Shown: in pieces, positions 27,334-41,844 of the stretch
Layout of the letters: every line of letters begins with the position of its first letter
How positions within the stretch are numbered: the first letter of the stretch is position 1
NCBI GenBank assembly: GCA_963573385.1
Contig: CAUYLG010005502.1
Coordinates: forward strand, 1 to 64,000
Direction: 5' to 3'
Length of the DNA stretch: 64,000 nucleotides
Source of the DNA: Cacajao melanocephalus
Taxonomy: Eukaryota > Chordata > Mammalia > Primates > Pitheciidae
Program-made: the position numbers and the translations under genes
The notes under the pieces: model-generated
What the model was told of the DNA's origin: nothing
Database searches by the model: none
The model's input: the letters and a program-made list of their open reading frames with translations, nothing else

Positions 27334-27374
27334 TTTTTTCAGCTTTATTGAGGTATGATTGACAGATACTCTTT
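27334..27374 (-). mobile_element. About 40 bp of L1 3' end inserted in L1 ORF2
   Basis: Within otherwise continuous antisense ORF2 sequence sits 'cagctttattgaggtatgat' with a T run on its left. This is the complement of an L1 3' terminus and poly-A tail. The target sequence resumes as 'atttctgatattag'. The duplicated target is short and ambiguous. Confidence 0.6.
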
Positions 27375-28770
27375 TATTTCTGATATTAGTAATTTGTGTC
27401 CTCTTTTTTTCTTAGTTAGCCTTGCTAGAGGCTTATGGACTTTATTGATCTTTTCAAAGAACCAGCTTTTGTTGATTTTTGGTTTTGTTAATTTTCTTTA
27501 TTGATTTCCCATTTTTAATTTCATTGATTTCTGATTTTTATTATTTCTTTTCTTCTGCTTACTTCAGGTTTAATTTCGTCTTTTTCTTGTTTTATGAGGT
27601 GGGAGCTTGATTTTAGGTTGTCTTTTCTAATCTATGCATTCAGTGCTGTAACTTTTCCTCCAAGCACTAATTCCATTGCATTCCATAACTTTGGATGAGT
27701 TATATTTTTATTTTCATTATAAATATTCAAAAATATTTTTCTCTTGAGATGACTTCTTTGACCCATGTTTTTATTTAGAATTGTATTATTTAATCTTTGT
27801 GTTTGGAATGTTTCAGATATCTTTGTGTTATTCTAGTTTAATATGATTTCTTTTATTCTAAATCTGTTAAGGTGTGTTTTATGGGCCAGAATGTGATCTG
27901 TTTTGGTAAATATTCCATGTCAACTTGAGAAGAATGTGAAATCTGCGGCTATTGAATTGGATGAAGTATTCTATAGATGTCAGTTATATCCAGAAAATTG
28001 ATAGTGCTTTAGTGTTCAACATGTTTTTAGTGAATTTCTGCCTTCTGGATCTGTTTGTTTCTGATAGAGGGGTATTGAAGTCTCCAACTATCATAGTAGA
28101 TTTATCTATTTTTTTCTTGTAGTTCTGTCAGGTTTTGCTTTTGATATTCTCTTATTAGGTGCATACACATTAAGGATTGTTTTGTCTTCTTAGAGTATTG
28201 ACTCCTTTATCATTGGTAATACCCCTCTTTATCCTGATAACTTTCCTCACTCTAAAGCCAACTCTGTCTGAAATTAGCAGAGCTGCTTCCACTTTCTTCC
28301 AGTTGGTGTTAGCATGGTATATATTTCTCCATCCCTTTATTTTTGTTCTTTATGTGCCTTTCTATTTAAAGTAGGTTTCTTGTAGACAACATATGGTTGG
28401 GTATTGTTTCTTGATTCACTCTAACAATCTGCTTTTTAATTGGTACATTTAAACCATTAATGTTCAAAGTGATTACTGATGAAGTTAATTAATACTTGCC
28501 GTATATTTATTGTTTTCTGTTGTCCTTGTTCTGTTTTTCTTCACATTTCATATGTTTTATTGTTTTAATTGAGCATTTTATGTGCTTCCATTTTCTCTCA
28601 CTTTTTAGTATATAAACTGTACTTTTAAAAGTTTTTTTAGTTGTTTCCCTAGAGATTGGAGTATATGTTTACAACCAATCCAAGTCTACTTTGCTGTCAT
28701 TTTGTTTCCATTAGGGTTTGTGCTTGATGTTGTACATTCACTGTGCTTTGGCAGATGTATAATGACATGA

Positions 28771-29597
<827 letters not shown>

Positions 29598-29639
29598 TTA
29601 ATTTTTTCTGATTTTTAAAAAATGAAAATAGAGTACCCT

Positions 29640-30256
29640 TTTCTTTCTTTCTTTCTTTTTTTTTTTTTTTTTTAAGATGGGGTTTCACTCTGTTGCCTAG
29701 GCTAGAGTGTAGTGGTGCCTCAAACTCTTGGACTCAAGCAATCCTTCCATGTCAGCCTCCTAAATAGCTAGGACTTACAGTTGTATACCACCACATCTAG
29801 CTTTTTTTTTTTTTTTTTATGTTTTTGTTTTTAAAGACAGTGTCTCGCTCTTTTGCCAGGCTGGAGTGCAGGGGTGGTGGGATCTTGGCTCACTGCAGCC
29901 TTCATCTCCTGAGCTCAAGCAATTCTCTCATCTCAGCCTCCTGAGTATCTGGGACTATAGGTGCACACCATTATGCCGGCTAATTTTTGTATTTTTCGGG
30001 ATGGAGTTTCGCCATGTTGCCCAGGCTGGTCTTGAACTCCTGGGCTCAAGTGATCCACCTGCCTCAGTTTCTCAGAGTACTGGGATTACAGGCATGAGAA
30101 ACCATGGCTGGCCTCGCAAAATTTTTAAGTTTTTTTGCAGAGATAGGGTCTCACTATGTTTCCCAGGCTGGTCTTGACTCCTGGCCTCAAGTGATCTTCC
30201 TGCCTCGGCCTCCCAAAGTGATGGGATTATAGGTGTGTGCCACTGTGCCCGGCCCG
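29640..30256 (-). mobile_element. Alu, antisense, split by a second Alu
   Basis: The right monomer (29640-29802, tail as CTTT repeats) and the left monomer (about 30118-30256, 'gtgccactgtgcccggcc') belong to one element. The Alu at 29803-30113 sits at the A-rich linker between them. Confidence 0.85.
29803..30113 (-). mobile_element. Alu, antisense, inserted into the middle of another Alu
   Basis: T run, 'aaagacagtgtctcgctctt' start, end 'gaaaccatggctggcc'. Complete in itself. Confidence 0.9.
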
Positions 30257-30464
30257 CTTTTCTCTGATTTTTAAAGGTAATACATATTAATTGTCAGTCA
30301 TGTCTTTTATTTTTTATTTTTTCTTCCTGAGGGCTTTATAGTTAAGGCATGTAACTGGTACTCACTTGAGAGGTGCTAGATAAAGGTAAAACCTATTAAA
30401 AGCTCAAGAGACATAAAGAATGATTTTGGTCTTTGATACATAGACCTACACCAACCCTTCTTTT

Positions 30465-30740
30465 TAGATCCAGGCCACAATTCTTAATGCCTTTCAAATA
30501 TTTTCATCCACCTGACCTTCTGGTTTCTCAAGCCTGCCCACTTTCTTATCTTATTTCTTTGGTGGGACTAGACACACAGAATTAAAGCTGTGGTCTCCCC
30601 TGCTACCTCCCTCTCTCATGGCTTTGACATCTATCAACCAGCCAATTTGGTCATCTCTACACATTGTCTTTTATATTTCTGCCTTCGTCACCAAATGACC
30701 ACCTTCTCCTTCTACCACCCTGCCCCACAGTTATTTTTTA
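30465..30740 (+). repeat. Probable L2 remnant, sense
   Basis: Pyrimidine-rich words ('ccacctgaccttctggtttc', 'tatcaaccagccaatttggt') in an L2-like arrangement. Weak. Confidence 0.35.
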
Positions 30741-30999
30741 AAGCTAGCCTCCATTGATCACTTTATATGCCAGAAACAATGTTAAATGGTGCTCAACTGG
30801 GGTTGATTGGGCAATATGGAGACATTTTCCGGTTGTCACTGCAGGGGATAGAAAGGAATTGTTAACTGGCCTCTAGTAAGTAGAGGCCAGGGATGCTGCT
30901 AAATATTTTATAATGCATAGGACAGTTACCCATTAAAAAAATTATTTCACCTGAAAGGTGAACAGTGTACAAGTTGAGAAATTGAATTACGTTAAGCAT

Positions 31000-31470
<471 letters not shown>

Positions 31471-31529
31471 TTGGGCCATGATAGGCAACCTACTCATAAC
31501 TCAGGCTTTTATGTTTTACCTGTACTGTT

Positions 31530-31720
31530 ACAGTGAGCTCCTACCTGATCCCTTTGCCTCTTGTCTCTTCATTTAACCCTGTCTTAAGCACATAATGAGG
31601 CTCTAATTATGCTTCAAAATATGTTCACAATCTTTTACTGCGTATGGAGTGTAGCTTTAGTTTCCCAACCTGGTATTTAAGGCCAAGGACACTGCAGTCA
31701 GTTCCTGACTACTTCCCTTC
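31530..31720 (+). repeat. Probable L2 remnant, sense
   Basis: 'acctgatccctttgcctctt', 'cctgtcttaagcacataatg' and 'gttcctgactacttcccttc' resemble the L2 3' region. Confidence 0.4.
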
Positions 31721-31732
31721 TCTCCTCTCTCT

Positions 31733-32442
<710 letters not shown>

Positions 32443-32550
32443 TAAAAGGTTATTTTGAATGAAGGGAAAAGGATAATCCATCCCGTTTCTAGAATTAGGG
32501 AATCACAAAGTAAAATGATCTTACATTTGTATTTAAAATACCGTATGTGT

Positions 32551-32620
32551 ATTGCTACTAAAAATACAAAAATTAGCTAGGCTTGGTGATGTGTGCCTGT
32601 AGTCCCAGCTACTTGGGTGC
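32551..32620 (+). mobile_element. Internal Alu fragment, sense
   Basis: 'actaaaaatacaaaaattag' to 'cagctacttgggtgctgg' is the linker region and start of the right monomer, with neither end present. Confidence 0.8.
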
Positions 32621-32655
32621 TGGCAAGGAGAGATGTATCTGTATGTAAAAAAAGA

Positions 32656-32985
32656 TTGGACTAGGGTGTGGTGGCTCTTGCTTTGTAATCCTAGTGCTTT
32701 GGGAGGCCAAGGCAGGTGGATTGCTTGAGGCCAGTAGTTAAAGACTAGCTTGGGCAACACAGCGAGACCCCCATGTCTACAAAAAAATGTAAAAAGTAGT
32801 CAGGCATAATGGAACACTTCTGTGGCCCTAGCCACTTGGGAGGCTGAGGTAGGAAAATTGCTTGAGCCCAGGAATTCAAGGTTGTAGTGAGCTTCGGTCA
32901 CTCCACTGCACTCTAGCCTGGGTGATGACATAATGCCTGGGTGACATAATGCCCTAAAAACAAAACCAAAATAACACAAAATAAA
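32656..32985 (+). mobile_element. Old Alu (J-like), sense, with a small internal duplication
   Basis: Starts 'ggactagggtgtggtggctc'. Near its 3' end 'gcctgggtgatgacataat' (32916-32934) is followed directly by 'gcctgggtgacataat' (32935-32950). The tail is interrupted. Confidence 0.92.
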
Positions 32986-33440
32986 AGTTAGCATCCTTCA
33001 GCACCAAACGTTTGTGGAAAATATCATATGGAGACATCCCTTTTATTCAGAAGATTTTAAAGTAAAGCATTTGATGAAAGGAATGTTCTAAGGTTATCTT
33101 TCCTTTTTTTTTTTTTTTTTAATTTTTTTCTTTTTCAACTTCCTGTTCCTTTGCCTAAGGTTATCTTTTCTGAATAATAGGTAGAATATGAAGACTATCA
33201 GGAGATTCTCTCTAAATCCTAAAAATATCTTTCTTAAACCTAGTTTCCAACTGGCTGAATTTTGTCTCAGAATTTCATTCTTCTGGATTAAGACAACTGT
33301 TTTCAAAGGGCGTTCTGCAGGACCCTGGGACACCATGGATATTCTTCAGAGCTTCCACAAGTTTTTACTCAAATTTCCGTTTAATTTCTTTGTATGCATT
33401 TAAAAAATGGAAATAAAATGAACACCCAGAGGTGTTACAT
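32986..33440. other. Unassigned DNA with a long T-rich tract
   Basis: A T-rich run at about 33103-33135. No repeat body or coding pattern follows it. Confidence 0.6.
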
Positions 33441-33742
<302 letters not shown>

Positions 33743-33829
33743 CATACCAAATTTTAAAACATGGGAGCATGAACATATTACCCTGTTCCATGAGGTGTTT
33801 TGTACATCCCTGCCATCTCTCTAAGTGAA

Positions 33830-34185
33830 AAATGTCCCAGTGTTGTATATACTCATTGTTTCTGCTGTTCCTTCCTTTCTTTCTTTAACACACTCTGCTG
33901 AGGCTTCTGAACTCACCACACCATTGAAGCAACTTGGTCAAGGTAATCACAGACCTCTTCATTGTTAAAATGTGTTTAAATACTCAATTCCCAGTGCTCA
34001 TCTTAGCCTCTCAGGAGCATTTGATAGTTGATCCATTTGCCCTCCTCTTTGAAAGACTTTCTTCCCTTGCCTTACAGGATGTTGCTCTCTGTTGGTTCTC
34101 TTCCTACTTCACTGACTAATCCTTTGCTAATTTCTTCTCAGGTCAGCTCTCCTACTGTCCGTGTCTTCACTGAACCAGACAGTAG
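33830..34185 (+). repeat. L2 LINE, remnant of ORF 3' part, sense
   Basis: 'gaactcaccacaccattgaa', 'ggtaatcacagacctcttca', 'tagcctctcaggagcatttg' and 'gatgttgctctctgttggtt' match the end of the L2 reverse-transcriptase ORF. Frame is broken. Confidence 0.6.
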
Positions 34186-34187
34186 AG

Positions 34188-34445
34188 AGGTTAAGAGCAT
34201 GTACTTGACATGCTTGATAGGGCTGAGTTTGAGATTTGGTTCTTTTAGTAACTGGTCATGAGACCTTTAAGTAAACCAGCCTCATTTAGTCCTTTGGCTT
34301 CATGTGTAAAATTGGGGTGCTGTCTATGTCTAGCTCACAGAGGATTGTTGGGCTTCAGTAAGAGTTTACATGTGAAGTGCTTAGCATAGGACCTGGCACA
34401 CTGTGAGTGCTCAGTAAATGCTAGTGACCTCATTATTGTTGGCAT
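34188..34445 (+). repeat. MIR SINE, sense, nearly full length
   Basis: 'gaggttaagagcatgtactt', 'ggctgagtttgagatttggt', 'acctggcacactgtgagtgc' and 'tcagtaaatgctagtga' are in the order of the consensus. Confidence 0.8.
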
Positions 34446-34489
34446 ATTATTTCCCCATTTTAAAAATACACACCCCTGCATTTCTAATT

Positions 34490-34735
34490 GTACGAACTAT
34501 GGAGTCAGAATTCTTGGATTTAAGTCCTTAACTCTACAACTTACTAGTTTTATTAACTTAAGCAAATTACCTATCCAGCATGTACTTACTTGAGTTTTTA
34601 TTATCTAGAAATATAATAGTACTTGTTCCATAGGGTTTATGTAAGGATTAAATAAGAATGTAGATAAGACATCTAGACTAGGTCTGGCCCATAAGTTCTC
34701 AATTGTGTTAGCTGTTATGGCTACTTACTATATTA
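34490..34735 (+). repeat. Second MIR SINE, sense
   Basis: 'actatggagtcagaattctt', 'tctacaacttactagtttta', 'tttatgtaaggattaaataa' follow the MIR consensus. Directly downstream of another sense MIR. Confidence 0.7.
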
Positions 34736-34859
34736 TATTTACCAGTTTTATACTTACCTGTGTACTTGCAGCTCCCTTTTTAGAAAATCAGCTCCCCTTA
34801 AAGATGAAGATTGTACGATAGTCATTATTGTATCTTGAATGGTACTGCAAAACTTAGTT

Positions 34860-35195
34860 GGATAATTATATTTCACTTAAGAGCTTTCATAAGCATCACG
34901 TTATTTGAGCCTCACAAAAATCCTGTGAGGTAGACGCAGTGCTAGTAATTGTCTGCATAAGTAGGAAAGGTAGGTTGCTTGCACATCATGCTGTAGGCAT
35001 TGGGTCTTCCTTCTTAATACTTATTCCATTTTAACTTTTATAGCTATTGTGAAAGGCGGTACTTAGCATTTCATTTTAAATGTAAGGAACCTGAGGCTCA
35101 GAAAGCTTATGTAAAATGACCAAATTGAAGCAGCCCATGATCTTCAGAGCCTGAATTCATATTTTTACAAAGCATTGTTTCTTCACTAGTGAATT
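34860..35195 (-). repeat. MIR-like sequence, antisense, possibly two fragments
   Basis: 'gagcctcacaaaaatcctgt' and, after a gap, 'aatgtaaggaacctgaggct' plus 'cagaaagcttatgtaaaatg' match the MIR complement. Confidence 0.5.
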
Positions 35196-35465
35196 TTCAC
35201 AGCAAGGTGTCAGATTTGATGATATACAAGCCACAGTCTTGTTCTCTTCCTGTCTTTGCTTTGGGGAACCTGGCTACCTTGTCTCCTAAAACAGTTATTG
35301 ATGTCAAATGCCATAGTAATGTTAGGAGAGAGAAAACCTTCAGTAAAAGACCATAGAAAAAATTGGTCTTAGATTTCTTGGTATTTCTGTGTTTTAGAGA
35401 CCGCTAAGAAAAAGTAAGAAGATGAGCCTATCCAGTCTGATGCCTGTGCCAGTGATTTCAACGGG

Positions 35466-35694
35466 TCCTTGAACCTCAAACTCCTAGGCTCAAGCAATCC
35501 TGTTTTAGCCTCCTGAGTAGCTAGCACTACAGGTATACATGCCACCACACCCAGCTAATTTTTAAATTTTAATTTTTTGTAGAGATGGATCTCACTGTGT
35601 TGCCTGGTCTGGAACTCCTGGACTCAGGCCATCCTCCTTCTGCCTAAGCCTCCCACTGTGTTGGGATTACAGGCATGAGCTATGGTGCCCAGCC
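35466..35694 (-). mobile_element. Alu, antisense, 3'-truncated and tail-less
   Basis: Begins at 'ccttgaacctcaaactccta' inside the right monomer, then linker and left monomer to 'ctatggtgcccagcc'. The 3' end and poly-A tail are missing. Confidence 0.9.
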
Positions 35695-35705
35695 CCATTG
35701 AATAT

Positions 35706-36009
35706 TTTGTTTTGTTTTGTTTGAGACAGAGTTTTACTCTTGTTGCCCGGGCTGGAGTGCAGTGGTGCAATCTCCTCAGCTCACCGCAACCTCCTTGACT
35801 GCCAGGTTCAAGCAATTCTCCTGCCTCAAGCCGCCTGAGTAGCTGAGTTTACAGGCATGCGCCACCACAACTGGCTAATTTTGTATTTTTAGTAGAGACG
35901 GGGTTTCTCCATGTTGGGCAGGCTGGTCTCGATCTCCCGACCTCAGGTGATCCGCCACCTTGGCCTCCCAAAGTGCTGGGATTACAGGTGTGAGCCACCA
36001 CACCCTGCC
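35706..36009 (-). mobile_element. Alu (S-like), antisense, with target duplication
   Basis: 'cattgaatatttt' flanks the element at about 35696-35708 and 36012-36024. (TTTTG)n tail, end 'gagccaccacaccctgcc'. Confidence 0.96.
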
Positions 36010-36089
36010 TCATTGAATATTTTTATACCATCCAATTAGTTTGCTGGAGGCCAGGGTAAGATTGTTCTGAAACTTACAACTTTGTAGTA

Positions 36090-36675
<586 letters not shown>

Positions 36676-36689
36676 TGTGTTATTCCCAC

Positions 36690-37150
36690 CTATAGGAAGA
36701 ATTCCAGCTGTTTAGCCTGGTGTATAAGACCTTTCCCAGTTTGGCCTTCTTCAACGTTCCTGTCTCTTCTCCTGCTGTTCACTGTCATGTACTTAAGCTC
36801 TAGCTATACAAAATTACTAATGTTTTTAGAACAACTCATGCTTTTATGCTACCATGTCTTTGTACATGCTGTTGCATTGTTTAGAATGCACTTTCTACTC
36901 CCTAACTTTTCTCTGCCTGTGGGGAGCCTAGGACTTCAGAATGGAGCTAAAATGCTATTTTGTGATTGTGAAGTTTTCATCTACCCCTAGATAGATGTAT
37001 CACTCCTGCCTGTGGGTTCTCATTAGCACCTTGTTCATGCTTTCCTCTAATGTAGTACATTAGTTTATTTCCTGACTGTCTCCCTCACAGATTCTAGAGG
37101 AAAGTTATGCTGTCTTAGTGTTTGTTTGTAATTCTGTGGTAGCAGAGTAC
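36690..37150 (+). repeat. L2 LINE 3' region, sense
   Basis: 'ggtgtataagacctttccca', 'ttgtacatgctgttgcattg', 'ctgactgtctccctcacaga' and 'gaggaaagttatgctgtctt' are diverged L2 landmarks in order. Confidence 0.6.
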
Positions 37151-37239
37151 ATTACTATATCTCATTTGGGGCATCCCTTTCACTTTGAGTTCTAGATGTG
37201 AAAAATGTAATGGCAGATCTCATTGTGTTAAATCTCTGT

Positions 37240-39177
37240 GAGGTACCATAATCAAGACAGTGCGTTATTGGCCAAAGAATAGACAAATAGATCAGTGGGA
37301 CGGAATAGAGAGCCTAGAATTAGATCCTCGTAAATGCAGTCAACTGATCTTTGACATAGGAGCAAAGGCAATACAATGCAGGAAACAGCCTTTTCTTTCA
37401 ACAGGTGGTGCTGGAACAACTAGACATCAGTATGCCACAAAAATGTATCTAGACAGGGACCTTATACCCTTCACAAAGATTAACCTGAAATGGATCACAG
37501 GCCTAAGTGTGAAATGAAAAGCTATAAAACTCTACAAGATAACAAAGGAGAAAACATAGATGACCTTGGGTATGATGGCATGAGTTTTTAGATACAACAC
37601 CAAAGGCACAATCTAGGAAATAATAAGCTGGACTTCATTAAAATTAAAAATTTCTCTTTTATTAAAAACGCTATCAGCGGAATGAAAAACACAAGCCACA
37701 GACTGAGAGAAAATATTTGCAAAATAACATATCTGATGAAGGACTGTTACCTAAAATGTATAAAGAACTCTTAAAACTCAATAATAAAGACATAATTTGA
37801 TTAAAAGATTGGCCAAAGGCCTTAACAGATACCTCACCAAAGATGATAATACAGGTGGTGGATAAGCATCTCAAAAGATGCTCCACATCATATGTCATCA
37901 GGGAAGTGCAAATTAAAACAACAATGAGAAATCAGTATACAACTGTTAGAATGGCCAGAATTCAGAACACTGACAACAAATGTTGAATAAGGATGTGGAA
38001 GAGCAGGAACTTTTATTCATCGCTGGTGGGAATGCAAAATGGTACAGCTACTTTGGAAGACAGTTTGTCATACAAAATTAAACATATTCTTACCATATGT
38101 TCTCACAGTTTCTCTTTGATACTAACCCAAATGAACTGAAAACTAATGTCTACACAAAAACCTGCATATGGATGATTATAGCAGCTTTATTCATAATTGC
38201 CGAAAGGTGGGAGCAACCAAGATATCCTTCAGTAGGTGTGTAGATAAACAGTGGTATATCCTGACAATGGAAAATTATTCAGTTCTAAAAAGAAATGTGC
38301 TGTCATGTCATGAAGAGACATGGAGGAGACTCAGATACATGTTACTAAGTGAAAGAAGCCAGCCTTAAAAGGGTATATACTATCTGAGTTCATTCTCACG
38401 CTGCTGTGAAGAAATACCTGAGACCGGGTAATTTATAAAGAAAAGAGATTTAATTGACTCACAGTTCTGCATTGCTGGAGAGGCCACGGGAAACTTACAA
38501 TCATGGTGGAAGGCATCTCTTCACAGGGGAGCAGGAGAAAGAATGAGTACAGAGTGAAAAGGGAAACCCCTTATAAAAGCATCAGATCTGGTGAGAAGTA
38601 ATTCACTGTCATGAGAACAGCATGGGGGAAACCATCCCCATGATTTGGTTATCTCCACCTGGTCCCGCCCTTGTCACGTGGGGGTTATTACAATGCAAGG
38701 TGAGATTTTGGTGGGGACACAGACCCAAACCATATCACTGTATGATTCAAACTATATGACATTCTGGAGAAGGCAAAACTGTAGCGATAGTGAAAAGTCA
38801 GTGGTTGTCAAGGGTTAATGGGGAGGGAGGGATGAATAGGATAGTCAGAGCACAGAGGATTTTTAGGGCAGTAAAGCTTACTCTTTGTGATACTATTCCA
38901 CTATAATACTGGATACATGTCATTATATATTTGTTAAAACCCATTTAATATACAACACTCAAGAGTGAACCCTAATGTAAGTTACGTACTTAGGTGATAA
39001 TGATATGTCAATGTAATTTCAGCTTTTGTATCAAATATACTCCTCTGGTGTGAGATTTTGATAGCAGGGAAGGTCATGCCTATGTGGGGGTGGATAATAT
39101 GGAAAATCTCTAAACCTTTAATTTTGCCGTGAACCTAAAACTGCTCTGAGAAATAAAGTCTCTTAAAAAAAAAAAAA
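37240..39177 (+). mobile_element. Old L1 (L1MB/L1MC type), sense: ORF2 end to poly-A, split by an LTR
   Basis: 'aatcaagacagtgcgttatt' through 'atgaagagacatggaggaga' is the ORF2 3' half. After the LTR, 'tgtatgattcaaactatatg' continues it to the end at 'gaacctaaaactgctctgag' and a 13-A tail. Many stops; inactive. Confidence 0.8.
38385..38737 (-). mobile_element. Solo MaLR LTR (MST/THE1-like), antisense
   Basis: 'ttcattctcacgctgctgtg', 'agaccgggtaatttataaag', 'ataaaagcatcagatctggt' and 'gacacagacccaaaccatat' are the complement of the MST/THE1 LTR from 3' to 5' end. No internal retroviral sequence is present, so it is a solo LTR left by recombination. Confidence 0.8.
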
Positions 39178-40500
39178 CCAAGAAAATCAAGGGAGTTGAT
39201 GAAGGAAAACTTTGATGCAAAAGGAGACAGAGAAGAAACAAGAGACAGAAAATGGAAGGTTGGGGGAATGTGGAATTGTGTTTTTAAAAGGGGCATTGAC
39301 TTTTTAAATTGCAAGGTCGCACATTTCATTGTGGAAAAATTTAAAAAAGAAAAAATTTGTTAAATCACATATAGTTTCACTATCCAAAGAAGACTACTGT
39401 TAAACTTTTTTGCTATGTACATGACGTCCAACAAAGTTGGCTTACATTTTGCTACTGTAACCTGCCTTGGGTGTTTTCTATAGGGCGGCTTTTCCTTATT
39501 AAAAATCTATGTCTGTTTTTTTCTTTTCCTTTGTTATTATAAAAATATTAAGTAGCATTTACAATAACTATATAATTAATCATGACAGACTGACTCTACA
39601 AATATAATTCAGATTATCATCCTCTGAATAATCAATTCATTCCAAAAACTCAACGTAGGAGATAATAAGTCAAGAGGCTATCATCATATTGCAAAAGCAC
39701 TCTGAATCTATAAAGTACTGTATTGTCTGTTCCTTTAACAGTACATTCTGAAAACAAATGTTCTCAAATTGTATATAGCTGCAATGAAAGTAAATTCTGG
39801 AAGTGCTGAAAAAACAACCAACTCTTTCTGAGGTATAGGCAGTCCACATGGAGTTTAATCTCATTGCTCAGATTTGGACATCACCATGTGTGCAGTTTCT
39901 TTAATCCTCCTCTAGCTATCAAAATGGATTTAGCAGTTGGCATCCTCTTTTTTCTGTCTGGGGCAATTGGAGCTTTGTAGAATTTGGCCTGATGGAGCAG
40001 TGACCTTGCCTCCACAATTTAGGATGATCCTGGGGCTTAGAATTGGATGTCATTGAGGACCTAGAATGGCTCCACTGTGGCTGGTGACAGTACCGGGGAC
40101 CCTGCTTATCTTTATTCAGGAGACCAGGAATTACATTCAACTTCTGATTTAATTTTCTGTGACACATTGAGTCTATGTTTTAGCCTGCAGAACACTACAG
40201 CTGTGTCCTAGTTCTCTTCACCCTACCCCTTCCCTACCTTGTGATCTTCATATCCCTGCCTTTTAAGGTGTTGCTATTCTTGGCTGATCATCTTGTATTG
40301 GAAGTAACACAAACACAGTCGAAAAGATAGCTCTGTTATCAGCCATGTAAACAAGCAAAATTTACTACAACAAAGGAACTGAGAGCAGTGGCAGGTGTTG
40401 AGATCAGTGGTAGATGATCTATACCTGGGATTGATTTGGTGTTTTTCTACGAAGTAGGAGAGAGAGCTCAAGATCTCAGTTAACAGAAGCAGACTTGCAT
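39178..40500. other. Unassigned non-repetitive DNA
   Basis: About 1.3 kb with no firm repeat call; 39300-39520 has a faint LINE-like look. The 82-codon minus frame at 39919-40167 has no domain or splice context. Confidence 0.55.
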
Positions 40501-40504
40501 AATT

Positions 40505-40620
40505 TGTGTAATGACCAGTCTGAAGAGTAATCATAATAATCAAAACCACCACTTTCTGAGGCCTACTCAGTATCTAATACTAGGCACCAGAAGCACAGAA
40601 ATAGATTGAATTAGAATAAA
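40505..40620 (-). repeat. Possible MIR fragment, antisense
   Basis: 'aggcctactcagtatctaat' and 'actaggcaccagaagcac' weakly match the MIR complement. Confidence 0.35.
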
Positions 40621-40746
40621 ATTGAGGCCTGGTGCAGTGGCTCATGCCTGTAATCTCAGCACTTTGGGAGGCCAAGGCAGGAGGATCGGACGATCACTTG
40701 AGGCCAGCCCAAGCAACACAGCAAGACCCCATCTTCACAAAAAAAG
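40621..40746 (+). mobile_element. Free left Alu monomer (FLAM-like), sense
   Basis: Starts 'gaggcctggtgcagtggctc', ends 'ccccatcttcacaaaaaaag'; there is no right monomer. Confidence 0.8.
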
Positions 40747-41135
40747 CAGCGGGGGCGGGGAGAAAAGAGTAAGATCTCTATTTTGGAAGAGTTTACAATC
40801 AAACAGGGAAGATATTAATAAACTGGTTGTCACATTCCAGTGAAATCCATTCAGTGATGCTAAGAAGGACAAGTACAGGCTTCTGTGAGAACTGAGGAGG
40901 CACATGTGTCTGAGACCTAAGGAACAGAAAAGGCTAGGCCACTTTTTAAGAAAGAAAGCATGTGTTTGCTTCTTTTCTGTGGAAAGTTTAGCCTATGCTC
41001 ACTCATAATCATTTGCTTGAAAGTTTTTTTACTCACCCGGCTCCAGGTTAGGTCTCTTCGTTGTTACATATACCTTCTGAACTTATAGTTATCACACTTA
41101 TAATTGAAATTTCTTACATAATGGCTCAATTTTTG
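40747..41135. other. Unassigned DNA
   Basis: 'gaagagtttacaatcaaaca' recalls the same unnamed old repeat seen at 19030. Otherwise nothing recognised. Confidence 0.5.
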
Positions 41136-41139
41136 TTTC

Positions 41140-41250
41140 TTTTACTAAGTTGGAAGTCTGTAAGGGCAGAGACCGTGCCAGTCTTGTTTGCTGCTGAATC
41201 TCCCAGCATGGGGATTTGACATCCCATAAATGTTGAATTAATTTAATCCT
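41140..41250 (+). repeat. L2 3' end, sense
   Basis: 'agtctgtaagggcagagacc', 'gctgctgaatctcccagcat' and 'cataaatgttgaattaa' are the L2 terminal pattern. Confidence 0.6.
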
Positions 41251-41844
41251 CACCCTCAGAGTCTTTGAGTTCGTTGCAAAAATGTATAGTGGGCCTGAGG
41301 TTTAGGAAAGAATAAGCCTATAATCTTGTGGGAGAAACATCCCACACAAGATTATGTTTGCAATAACATTGTTAGGTAGCCAACCTGTATCCTTTAGGGT
41401 ACAGAGTGGACAACTGTGACACTAGGCTTTCTCTCTTTTACATTTTCCACTGTGTCACTTTTTGCTTAATGATGCCATTATTTCTTGGTATTTCCTAGGG
41501 GGAGGGAGGGATTGGACAGAAAAAACAAGAAGCAGGAGCTAAAAGTGGCTGCCATATCATTTCAGTCCCCGGTATCTCACTCCGCAGCTCCTCATTCAAA
41601 CTCAGTATGTGATTGTTTTTCTTTGAAACTGACAACTTTGCAAAAAGCATTAGGGTAAGCTCGGTTCTTCTCCAGGTCCAACCAGCACGTATTGAGTGTT
41701 TTAAATGCAAGATGGAAACATTTTACATTTTCTCCATTTGACCATTGAGGGTCAGGATTTGGAAGTGATCTGGGCAGGATCTGTGCGTGCCTTGGTGAGA
41801 TGGTGGTGAGACTCTTGACCAGAAGCATTACCTGTCTAGCTCAC
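41251..41844. other. Unassigned non-repetitive DNA
   Basis: Nothing recognised. A 14-bp inverted match ('tcttgtgggag' region near 41325 against 'cccacacaagatta' near 41341) could form a small hairpin. Confidence 0.55.

Noticed and set aside
37260..37517. Possible processed gene from an 85-codon plus-strand frame
   Set aside because: It is a decayed piece of L1 ORF2 (C-terminal half) in an L1 that can be followed to its poly-A tail.
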